DNA of 6,306 nt, from contig JALSIO010000047.1 in NCBI GenBank assembly GCA_026989995.1, positions 1 through 6,306 of the forward strand. Direction: 5' to 3'. Origin of the DNA: Myxococcales bacterium. GTDB taxonomy: Bacteria; Myxococcota_A; UBA9160; JALSIO01. Made by a program: the position numbers and the translations under genes. Every line of letters starts with the position of its first letter. Positions within the stretch are counted from its first letter, which is position 1. Of this stretch, positions 1 through 5,985 are shown in pieces. The notes under the pieces are model-generated. The model was not told the DNA's origin, did no database searches, and saw only the letters and a program-made list of their open reading frames with translations.

Positions 1-923
1 TGCTGTGGGCCTGCGCCGGCGCCGGGAGCTCCCCGCCTCCCTCGCGCTGGCCTGGGTCCTGCCGACCCTGGCGGTATGGAGCGCGCTTCCCGCCAAGCGC
101 CATCTGTACCTGGCTCCCCTCCTCCCCGGGCTCGCGTTGCTGGCGGCGCCGGTGCTGCTCGCCCTTGGGGGGCGGCGCGACCTTCCGCGACGAGGGACGG
201 GTGGCGCGCTGGCTCACCCGGGTCCCGGCCTGTCTCTTCGCCGTCGCCCTGCTCCTGACGGGGACACTCCTCGTCGCGGCCGCCGTCCTGGCCCACCTGG
301 CCCCCCACCTCCTCGAGCGGTGGGCCCCGGAGCCGGTGGCGGCCCTGCCGGGGCTCCTCCCCTGGCTGCCGGTGACCGCGGGGGCGGTCGGCCTGCTTTT
401 CGCCGGGGTCGGCCTCCGCCTGCCGAGGGGATCGCGCGAGAACCCGGTGGGCCAGGTGGCCGCGCTGTGCCTCGCGGCGGCGCTCTTCCAGCTGCTCCTG
501 CTCCACCCCGCGCAGAGCGCACTTCGAAGTCCCGTGCCCTTCTACCGCGCCGCCCGGCCGTTGGTCGCGAACCGGGCGGTCGCGGTCTACGGCAGGCTCG
601 ATTTCTCGCCGCACTGGGCCCTCGGACGCGTCCGTGTCGCCGAGCTCGGCGAGCCGCCGGTCCCCCCGCCGGGAGCGGGTCCGCGGCGTCCGCGCTCCTG
701 GCTGATCGCCGAGGGTCCCGAGGTGGATCGCCTGGGCTGGCCGCGCGGTTACCAGGCTGCCCTCGTGGTGGAGCGACACCAGGACACACCCCTCCTGCTG
801 CTGGCACCGCTCCCGGAGTCGGCCCGAGAGGCGGGCCGGCCCGCGTCCCTGCCGCCCGGTGCGCCGCGCGTCGGCGGCGAGGCCCGGACGGCCGCGCCCC
901 GCGAGCCCCTTCCCGCGCGCTGA
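1..923 (+). pseudogene. C-terminal part of an ArnT/PMT-type membrane glycosyltransferase, frameshifted
   Basis: Enzymes of this family (GT39/GT83-like) sit in the inner membrane and move a sugar from a polyprenyl-phosphate donor to lipid A, protein or another acceptor on the periplasmic side. The 5' end lies outside the window. Reading starts at base 2. It gives a membrane helix (residues about 13-29), then an AKRHLYL motif (K32-R33) leading into a second helix (35-55), which is the usual 'K-R-x-x-Y-L-x-P-L-x-P' signature of this family. At the G6 run (167-172) the frame must shift by one base. After the shift come three more helices (about 79-99, 118-138, 151-167) and a soluble C-terminal domain of about 140 residues ending at TGA 921-923. 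Without the shift, the first frame runs into Pro/Gly/Arg-rich nonsense to 1054. With one G removed, the visible product is about 306 residues. It may be a real pseudogene, a phase-variable gene or a sequencing error. Family call fairly sure; acceptor unknown. Confidence 0.72.
167..172 (+). other. G6 run at the frameshift point of the glycosyltransferase
   Basis: Six consecutive Gs mark the junction between the two frames that together encode the glycosyltransferase. Five Gs would give a continuous reading (Leu-Gly-Gly-Gly-Ala-Thr-Phe) joining the KRHLYL membrane segment to the later helices. Homopolymer length error and true slipped-strand mutation both look like this. Confidence 0.6.
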
Positions 924-926
924 ACG

Positions 927-940
927 CCCGGAAGACCGGG
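927..940 (+). terminator. Small GC hairpin after the glycosyltransferase stop
   Basis: CCCGG and CCGGG form a 5-bp stem around an AAGA loop, starting 3 bases after the TGA at 921-923. No T-run follows, so as an intrinsic terminator it is weak. It may only protect the mRNA end or have no role. Confidence 0.25.
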
Positions 941-983
941 GTGTGCGCAAGGGCCCGACACATCCGGACGCCGCGGGCGCCTG

Positions 984-1009
984 GCGGTCGCGACCGGCAG
1001 GGCGACCGC
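984..1009. promoter_or_regulatory. Nested inverted repeat, candidate TetR operator upstream of the P450
   Basis: GCGGTCGC (984-991) and GCGACCGC (1002-1009) are perfect 8-bp inverted arms separated by 10 bases. The left arm also takes part in a perfect 12-bp palindrome, CGGTCGCGACCG (985-996). The half-site CGACCG therefore occurs three times: inverted at 985-990 and direct at 991-996 and 1003-1008. TetR-family dimers commonly bind such palindromes in the promoter of the operon they belong to, and a TetR gene lies immediately downstream of the P450. Binding by that protein is inference. In 70% GC DNA a 12-bp GC-rich palindrome can also arise by chance. Confidence 0.4.
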
Positions 1010-1017
1010 TTCCGGGA

Positions 1018-1023
1018 TAGGAT
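1018..1023 (+). promoter_or_regulatory. Possible -10 element for the P450 operon
   Basis: TAGGAT matches the sigma-70 -10 consensus at 4 of 6 positions. It sits in the only AT-richer patch (about 1017-1024) of the gap before the P450, 27 bases ahead of the ATG. No convincing -35 box is visible at the right spacing. The inverted repeat at 984-1009 would cover the -35 region, which would suit repression. Weak call. Confidence 0.2.
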
Positions 1024-1050
1024 TCCCCCGCCGGGCAGCGGGAGGAGCGG

Positions 1051-2298
1051 ATGAGCGGCGGCACTCCGGATTTCGGCGGGTTTCACATCCTGCACCCCGA
1101 CCACTACGCAGCCCACGGCTACCCCCACGGCATCTGGAAGTGGATGCGCCACCACGACCCGGTCTACCGCTGGGAGGAGACCGAGGGGATCCCCTTCTGG
1201 TGCATCACCCGCCACGCCGACATCGTCTCGATCTCAAAGCAGCCGACCCGCTTCGCGAGTGGCCCCCGGCTGGTCCTGAGCCACCAGCCCGAGCGCCAGG
1301 CCGATGAGTTCCCGCCCACCCTGATCCAGCTCGACCCGCCCAAACACGGAAAATACCGGGAGCTCGTCTCGAAGCGCTTCACCCCGCGCGCGCTGCGGCG
1401 CATCCACGGGGACATCGAGCGCATAGGCCGCGAGATCGTGGACGCACTCACGGAGGAGGGGATCGAGGGCGAGTGCGACTTCGTGGAGCGCATCTCGGCC
1501 CCGCTCCCCATCGCGGTGATCGCCTGGCTCCTCGGGGTGCCGCGCGAGGACTGGAACCTGCTCTTCGAGTGGACCAACCGGATCATCGGCGCCGGTGACC
1601 CGGAGTACACCCCGGAAGACAGCACCCCCGACGAGGCGGCCCGCGCCACCATGGCCGAGCTCTTCGGCTACTTCACGCGGCTCGTCGAGGAGAAGAAGAA
1701 GAATCCCGCCGACGATCTCGTCACCCTCTTCGCCCACGCGGAGGTGGACGGCGAGCCGCTGCCCTTCCTGGACGTGATGGCCTGGTGCCTGATCATCGTC
1801 GTGGCCGGCAACGAGACCACCCGGAACGCCACCACGGGCGGCATGCTGGCCTTCGTGGAGCACCCCGACGAGCTCCGCCGCCTCCAGCGCCAGCCGGAGC
1901 TGCTCGACTCCGCCGTGGAGGAGGTGGTGCGCTGGACCACCCCCATCATCCACTTCGCGCGCACCGCCACCGAGGACTGCGAGATCCGGGGCAGGAAGAT
2001 CCGGGCCGGCGATGCCCTCGCCCTCTTCTACCCCTCGGCCAACCGCGACGAGGAGGTCTTCGACGAGCCCTACCGCTTCCGCATCGACCGCAAGCCCAAC
2101 CGCCACCTCGGCTTCGGGATCGGCGAGCACTTCTGCCTCGGCTCCCACCTCGCGCGCCTCGAGCTGCGCGTGGCCTACAAGCACCTCCTGCCGCGCATCG
2201 AGGAGATCGAGCTCGCCGGGCCCGTGGATCGCCTGCACTCTGCACTCGTCGGCGGCGTGAAGCGGCTCCCGATCCGCTACCGGCTGCGGCCCGCCTGA
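1051..2298 (+). CDS. Cytochrome P450 monooxygenase (soluble bacterial class I type)
   Basis: A haem-thiolate monooxygenase that inserts one oxygen atom from O2 into a hydrophobic substrate, using electrons from a ferredoxin/reductase pair not encoded here. The 415-residue length is normal for soluble bacterial P450s, and there is no N-terminal membrane anchor. All signatures are intact: the C-helix DPPxHxxxR (H99, R103) that contacts haem propionates; the I-helix AGNETT (252-257) with the E255/T256 oxygen-activating pair; the K-helix ExxR (E291, R294); and the haem loop FGIGEHFCLG (355-364) with ligand C362. The AGNETTRNA form of the I-helix is typical of the CYP125/CYP142/CYP124 group and its relatives, which oxidise sterol side chains, branched lipids or terpenes. 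That is only a hint about the substrate. The ATG start is supported by GGAGGAG at 1041-1047. The TetR gene begins 14 bp after the stop, so the two are probably co-transcribed. Family certain, substrate unknown. Confidence 0.96.
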   Translation: MSGGTPDFGGFHILHPDHYAAHGYPHGIWKWMRHHDPVYRWEETEGIPFWCITRHADIVSISKQPTRFASGPRLVLSHQPERQADEFPPTLIQLDPPKHGKYRELVSKRFTPRALRRIHGDIERIGREIVDALTEEGIEGECDFVERISAPLPIAVIAWLLGVPREDWNLLFEWTNRIIGAGDPEYTPEDSTPDEAARATMAELFGYFTRLVEEKKKNPADDLVTLFAHAEVDGEPLPFLDVMAWCLIIVVAGNETTRNATTGGMLAFVEHPDELRRLQRQPELLDSAVEEVVRWTTPIIHFARTATEDCEIRGRKIRAGDALALFYPSANRDEEVFDEPYRFRIDRKPNRHLGFGIGEHFCLGSHLARLELRVAYKHLLPRIEEIELAGPVDRLHSALVGGVKRLPIRYRLRPA

Positions 2299-2312
2299 AG
2301 GGCGGCGCAGCG

Positions 2313-2984
2313 GTGGCCCGGCGCGAACCTCCGGCGCACTCCGCGGCACCGCGGCCGCGCGCACGGGGGCCCGGTCGCCGCTCCCGCCGCGAATCGGAGC
2401 GGACCCGCCGGCGGATTCTCGACCGCGCCGAGCGCCTCTTCGCCGCCCGCGGCTACCGGGGTGTCGCGCTGCGGGAGATCGCCGAGGCCAGCGGGGTCCG
2501 GCCCTTTACGGTGCAGCACCACTTCGGCTCGAAGCTCGGCCTCTACCAGGCGGTCCTGAGCCGATTCGACGACGAGCTGATCCGCCGGATCACCGCCATC
2601 GCGCGGGAGTCGGCGTCCTTCCCGGAGGTCGTGGACCGGGTCGTGGACGACCTCTTCGAGTTCTTCGTCGCCCACCGGGGCTGGGTGGCGGTCTCCGCCC
2701 GGGCCGCCCTCGGCGAGGCCCTCCCCCGCGGCGCCAGCCTCGAGGGACCCCGCTGGATCCGTTTCATCGACACCATCGCCCGGGAACGCGCCCCGGCGGG
2801 GCTCCCCCTCGACCCCGGGCTCCTGCTCGTGACCATGGAGGGTATCCTCCATCACCACGTCCTCTCGAAGGCCCACTACCGGGAGCTCTTCGGAGCGGAC
2901 GTGGGCGATCCGGCGATCCGGGCCCGGACCCGCGAGCACCTCAAGCAGGTGATCCTCGCCCTCCTGGCCCCGAGCGCGCGCTGA
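2313..2984 (+). CDS. TetR/AcrR-family transcriptional regulator
   Basis: A one-component, ligand-responsive DNA-binding protein of 223 residues, a typical length. After an Arg/Pro-rich N-terminal extension (residues 1-30) comes the TetR helix-turn-helix. It contains ILDRAERLFAARGYRGVALR (35-54), then EIAEASGV, and the recognition helix and cap ending in HHFGSKLGLYQAVL (69-82). The C-terminal ligand and dimer domain is all helical and too divergent to show a ligand. GTG at 2313 is the only usable start codon in frame between the P450 stop and the HTH. GAAGGG at 2297-2302, overlapping the P450 stop, is a possible ribosome site about 10 bases upstream. Its place directly behind the P450 suggests it controls that operon, possibly through the inverted repeat at 984-1009 (inference). 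Repressor is the default expectation for the family; activator is possible. Confidence 0.93.
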   Translation: MARREPPAHSAAPRPRARGPGRRSRRESERTRRRILDRAERLFAARGYRGVALREIAEASGVRPFTVQHHFGSKLGLYQAVLSRFDDELIRRITAIARESASFPEVVDRVVDDLFEFFVAHRGWVAVSARAALGEALPRGASLEGPRWIRFIDTIARERAPAGLPLDPGLLLVTMEGILHHHVLSKAHYRELFGADVGDPAIRARTREHLKQVILALLAPSAR

Positions 2985-2987
2985 AGG

Positions 2988-3013
2988 CCCCGCCCCCCGC
3001 CGCCGGGGCGGGG
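2988..3013 (+). terminator. Strong GC hairpin after the TetR gene
   Basis: CCCCGCCCC (2988-2996) pairs perfectly with GGGGCGGGG (3005-3013): 9 G-C pairs around an 8-base loop, starting 3 bases after the TetR stop. No T-run follows (ATGTCCT comes next), so it is not a classic intrinsic terminator. It could give partial termination, protect the upstream mRNA from 3' decay, or attenuate read-through into the acyl-CoA dehydrogenase. The stem itself is certain; the function is inferred. Confidence 0.5.
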
Positions 3014-3051
3014 ATGTCCTCGGAGAGCGGGGCGGCAGCGGAGGAGCCACG

Positions 3052-4584
3052 ATGCGGGCAGGCGAAGCGGCCGGAGCCGGCGCGTACACCTTCGACGGCT
3101 ACCTCTCGGCGCGGCCGACGAGCTACCTGGAGGGCGACCGGCTCCTCGAGCGCTGGCTCGGCTCCCGGCCGCTTCCCGGAGCCGCCGATGCCCTCGTGGA
3201 GCATTTCGGGCGCTTCGCGGCCACCCGCCTCCGCGAGATCGCCGACTTCGTCGAGCGCCGCGAGAACCTGCCCCGGCTGTCCGATCCGGATCCGTACCAC
3301 CGCGGAGACGTGGAGGTGGTGATCCCCGCCGAGACCCGCGAGGCCCTCGCCGAGATCCACGGCTCCGGACTGTGGCAACCCGATCTCCCCGAGCGGGCGC
3401 GCTACGCGATCGTCTACCTGCTGAATCAGAACGGAGAGGCCGGTGTCACCTGCAGCACGGCCTGCACCGACGGCCTCGCGCGCATCCTCCGCGCCCGGGG
3501 CCGGGACCGGCGGAACCGGGAGGTACTCGAAGCGATCGAATCCTCGACGCCGGAGCGCTTCGTTCACGGTGCCCAGTTCGTGACCGAGATCCAGGGCGGG
3601 AGCGATGCCGGCACCAACGCCCTGCTCGCGCGGCCCGCGCGAGACGGCCTCTTCGAGCTCGAGGGGACCAAGTGGTTCTGCTCCAATCCGACCGCAGACT
3701 ACTGGCTCGTCACCGGGCGGGTTCCCGGTGCGCCGGAGGGCGCCCCGGGGGTGAGCCTCTTCTGCGTGCCGCGCCTCTGGAACGGCCGGCGGAACGGCCA
3801 CCGCTTCCTCCGCCTCAAGGACAAGCTCGGAACGCGGGCGCTGCCCACCGCCGAGATCGACTTCGAGGGCGCCCGGGGCTTCGCCGTGGGGCCCCTCGAG
3901 AAGGGGCTGCGGGACATGGTCGCCGTGGTGCTGGTCACCAGCCGCATCCACTGCGTGCTCGCCTCGGCGGCCATCACCCGGGCGGCGGTGCGCGAGGCCC
4001 GGGCCTACGCCGCCTTCCGCCACGCCTTCGGGCGCCGACTCGAGGAGCACCCGCTGCTCGCCACATCCCTCGAGGAGCTCGAGCAGCAGACGGAGCTGGC
4101 CGAGGCCGGTGCCTTCGCCACCGTCGATGCGTGGGTGGCGGCCGCGGAGAAGCCCGACGACGAGGCGCAGCGCCTGTGGTCGCGGGTGCTCGTGAGCCTC
4201 GCCAAGGCGCTCGGAACCCGCCAGGCCGTGGAGCGCGTCTACCGGGCCATGATGGTGCTCGGGGGAAACGGCATCGAGGAGCGCTTCTCGCCGCTTCCGC
4301 GGCTGTGGCGGGATGCCGCCATCTTCGAGGCCTGGGAGGGGCCCTACACGCTCATGCTGATGCAGGCCTTCCGGGACCTCGTGCGCTTCGGCGTCGCCGG
4401 ACGGGAGGAATCCCTTCTCCTCTTCGGCCTCGGTGAGCGCACCACGCAGGAGCTGGTGGGCGAGCTCGCCGCCGTGCTCCGCTACCCGGACGACCCGGCG
4501 AGCGCCGTGCGCTTCGGCGAGCTCGCCCCGCGCCTCTACGCCGCCTTCGAGCAGCGCGCGCGGGACGAGCTCACCGCCGCCTGA
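3052..4584 (+). CDS. AidB-like acyl-CoA dehydrogenase family flavoprotein
   Basis: A 510-residue FAD enzyme of the acyl-CoA dehydrogenase superfamily, closest in pattern to the AidB-like branch (E. coli AidB is 541 residues). Visible family motifs in order: TEIQGGSD (178-185) in the flavin-binding region; GTKWFCSNP (from about 205) with the KWF/KWFcS signature; RLKDKLGTRALPTAEIDF; VTSRIHCVLASAAITRAAVR in the C-terminal helical domain; LGGNGIEE; and AWEG with E429 at the position of the usual catalytic base. In AidB the long basic C-terminal tail binds DNA. Here the 81 residues after E429 contain 9 Arg, no Lys and 12 Asp/Glu, so the tail is slightly acidic and DNA binding is unlikely. A metabolic dehydrogenase role on an acyl-CoA is more probable, but the substrate is unknown. 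The ATG start is supported by GGAGGAG at 3040-3046, 5 bases upstream. The VOC gene follows after 23 bp and is probably co-transcribed. Linkage to the P450-TetR pair depends on read-through of the 2988-3013 hairpin or a promoter in the 67-bp gap. Confidence 0.92.
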   Translation: MRAGEAAGAGAYTFDGYLSARPTSYLEGDRLLERWLGSRPLPGAADALVEHFGRFAATRLREIADFVERRENLPRLSDPDPYHRGDVEVVIPAETREALAEIHGSGLWQPDLPERARYAIVYLLNQNGEAGVTCSTACTDGLARILRARGRDRRNREVLEAIESSTPERFVHGAQFVTEIQGGSDAGTNALLARPARDGLFELEGTKWFCSNPTADYWLVTGRVPGAPEGAPGVSLFCVPRLWNGRRNGHRFLRLKDKLGTRALPTAEIDFEGARGFAVGPLEKGLRDMVAVVLVTSRIHCVLASAAITRAAVREARAYAAFRHAFGRRLEEHPLLATSLEELEQQTELAEAGAFATVDAWVAAAEKPDDEAQRLWSRVLVSLAKALGTRQAVERVYRAMMVLGGNGIEERFSPLPRLWRDAAIFEAWEGPYTLMLMQAFRDLVRFGVAGREESLLLFGLGERTTQELVGELAAVLRYPDDPASAVRFGELAPRLYAAFEQRARDELTAA

Positions 4585-4607
4585 GCCGGAACGCCAGGGA
4601 GATCACG

Positions 4608-4988
4608 ATGGGGCTCTCCATCAGCGCCCACCACATGTCCTTCCCGGTGCGCGACCTCGAGCGCAGCCGCGCCTTCTACGAGGGCGTGCTCGGCCTCGAG
4701 CCCATCCCGCGACCGGACATGGGGCCGGTGCGCGGAGTCTGGTACCGGGCGGGGCCCTGCGAGGTGCACCTGATCGAGGTGCCCGAGGGCGCGCCGGTGG
4801 GAGAGCCCCCGCCGGTGCTCAATCCCATGGGCCGCCACGCCGCCTTCGCCGTGGCCGACTACGAGGAGGCGAAGGCGGCGCTCCTCGCCCACGACCTCGA
4901 GATCCTCGAGAGTCCCCGCGGCGGCCAGATCTGGACCCGCGATCCCGACGGCCACGTGATCGAGCTCATCGTCACCGCGACGCCCTAG
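4608..4988 (+). CDS. VOC (glyoxalase/dioxygenase-fold) family protein
   Basis: A 126-residue single-domain member of the vicinal-oxygen-chelate superfamily, which includes glyoxalase I, extradiol dioxygenases, fosfomycin-resistance proteins and methylmalonyl-CoA epimerase. It shows the two beta-alpha-beta-beta-beta modules: HHMSFPVRDLERSRAFYEGV (8-27) then EVHLIEV (52-58), and RHAAFAVADYEEAKAAL (76-92) then TRDPDGHVIEL (110-120). All four usual metal-ligand positions hold plausible ligands: H9 (or H8), H54, H77 and E119. It is therefore probably a metal-dependent enzyme rather than a degenerate binding protein. Reaction unknown; the context suggests it handles an intermediate or by-product of the P450/dehydrogenase pathway. 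The ATG start is supported by AGGGAG at 4596-4601, 6 bases upstream. It lies 23 bp after the dehydrogenase stop and is the last gene of the rightward unit; the next gene converges on it. Confidence 0.92.
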   Translation: MGLSISAHHMSFPVRDLERSRAFYEGVLGLEPIPRPDMGPVRGVWYRAGPCEVHLIEVPEGAPVGEPPPVLNPMGRHAAFAVADYEEAKAALLAHDLEILESPRGGQIWTRDPDGHVIELIVTATP

Positions 4989-4992
4989 CGAC

Positions 4993-5009
4993 GGGCCGCG
5001 CGCGGGCCC
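4993..5009. terminator. GC hairpin between the convergent VOC and desaturase genes
   Basis: GGGCC (4993-4997) and GGCCC (5005-5009) can pair around GCGCGCG. The inner CCGCGCGCGG (4996-5005) is itself a perfect palindrome. It starts 5 bases after the VOC stop in a 40-bp convergent gap, where a bidirectional terminator is expected, but there is no T-run on either side. Confidence 0.3.
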
Positions 5010-5020
5010 TCCGCTCCGGT

Positions 5021-5034
5021 GCCTGAGATCAGGC
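5021..5034. terminator. Short palindrome overlapping the desaturase stop codon
   Basis: GCCTGAGATCAGGC can form a 5-bp stem (GCCTG/CAGGC) with an AGAT loop. The right half includes the desaturase stop codon (complement of TCA, 5029-5031). It could contribute to ending transcription from either side. It is short, without a T-run, and could be chance. Confidence 0.2.
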
Positions 5035-5985
5035 CGCCGCGGCGGGCTCCGGCTCGGGCCGCGAGACGGCGCGGCGAAGCACCGCCAGGTAGCCGCGTTC
5101 CACACAGGCCCGGTCGAGCAGACCCCGCTCCCGCAGCAGGCGGTGCATGGCCGGAAGCCGGTAGTGCGGCACCGTCATCAGCAGGTGGTGCTCGAGGTGG
5201 TAGTTCACCCGGTTCGGCGCGATGAAGAGCCGCTCGAGGGGACCCGCGAGGGTGGTGCGGGTGTTCCGCAGCGGATCGTCCGGATCCGGCGTAAGCGCGT
5301 GCTCGGCGATCGCGCGGATGCGGGTCACCAGCGTGTGGGTCGTCAGCCAGGCGCCCACCCAGAGGAGGTAGAGCTCGGGGTGGCCGAGCAGCGCGAGGAG
5401 GCCGAGGAGCGCGCCGTTGGTGACCGTCACCCCGATGGCGGCGCGACGCGCGAGCTCGTCCTCGCGGGCCCGGCCGAAGGTGCGCCGCCAGGCGGCCCGC
5501 GCGAACTTGATCCCCGTGCGGCCCGAGAGGTCGCGGAGCACCTTCCGCCGGAAGCTCGAGCGGGTGATCGGGAAGGGCCGCACGAGCCCGAGGTCCGGGT
5601 CCTCCGGCCCGCCGGTCTTCGCGTGGTGCTGCAGGTGGTAGGGGCGGTAGGGGTACAGGTCGCTCCAGATGGGATAGGCCGCGAGCCAGTTCCCCGCGAA
5701 GTCGTTGAGCTTCCGGTTCCGGAAGAGGGAGCGATGGGAGGCCTCGTGCATGATGACGGCGAGGCCGAGCTGGCGGGCGCCGATCACGAAGAGCGCCAGG
5801 ATCACCGTGAGCGGATTCGGCCAGGCCGCCACCATCGCCATCCCCGCCGCGATGAGGACCCAATCCACCGCGAGCGAGATCCAGGAGCGAAGGTCGTTCA
5901 TCTCGAGGAGCGCCGCGATCTCCTCCCGGCCGAGCACCTCGCGCAAGGTGGCGCCATCTCCCTGCACCGCGGGTCTCCGACTCAT
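5029..5985 (-). CDS. Membrane fatty acid desaturase (three-histidine-box, di-iron)
   Basis: An integral inner-membrane di-iron enzyme of 318 residues that uses O2 and electrons to introduce a double bond (or sometimes a hydroxyl) into a lipid acyl chain or related substrate. The three histidine boxes are complete: HEASH (80-84), HLQHH (117-121) and HLEHH (263-267). H229 in the IRAIAEH segment is a further likely iron ligand. Membrane segments lie at about 36-55, 59-78, 184-201 and 205-220, an arrangement that puts the boxes on the cytoplasmic face. The start at 5985 is chosen because its ATG overlaps the upstream stop (ATGA) and has GGAGGAGGGG 4 bases ahead. A longer reading from 6102 would add 39 Pro/Gly/Arg-rich residues lying inside the upstream gene. 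The C-terminus ends in a Pro/Glu/Ala tail. Regioselectivity and substrate cannot be told. It converges with the VOC gene 40 bp away, so it belongs to another transcription unit. Confidence 0.93.
   Translation of the reverse strand: MSRRPAVQGDGATLREVLGREEIAALLEMNDLRSWISLAVDWVLIAAGMAMVAAWPNPLTVILALFVIGARQLGLAVIMHEASHRSLFRNRKLNDFAGNWLAAYPIWSDLYPYRPYHLQHHAKTGGPEDPDLGLVRPFPITRSSFRRKVLRDLSGRTGIKFARAAWRRTFGRAREDELARRAAIGVTVTNGALLGLLALLGHPELYLLWVGAWLTTHTLVTRIRAIAEHALTPDPDDPLRNTRTTLAGPLERLFIAPNRVNYHLEHHLLMTVPHYRLPAMHRLLRERGLLDRACVERGYLAVLRRAVSRPEPEPAAAA

Noticed and set aside
981..1010. Sigma-54-type promoter (GG/GC elements) upstream of the P450
   Set aside because: TGGC at 982-985 is present, but no TTGC-like -12 element lies at the required spacing. 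The GC-rich background makes partial matches meaningless.
172..1054. Continuation of the first glycosyltransferase frame beyond the G6 run to 1054
   Set aside because: The translation becomes Pro/Gly/Arg-rich with no membrane helices, while the neighbouring frame shows clear helices and a soluble domain with a stop at 923.
1785..2312. TetR gene starting far upstream inside the P450
   Set aside because: The region is a low-complexity shadow of the P450 frame. TetR similarity begins only after the GTG at 2313, which gives a normal family length.
1234..2364. Long antisense open frame (376 residues) across the P450
   Set aside because: It lies opposite a P450 with all catalytic motifs. Long stop-free antisense frames are expected at about 70% GC, and this one shows no recognisable domain.
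2941..4050. Long antisense open frame (369 residues) across the acyl-CoA dehydrogenase
   Set aside because: A shadow of the dehydrogenase reading frame with Gly/Ala/Glu-rich composition, no family motif and no supporting ribosome site that I can see.
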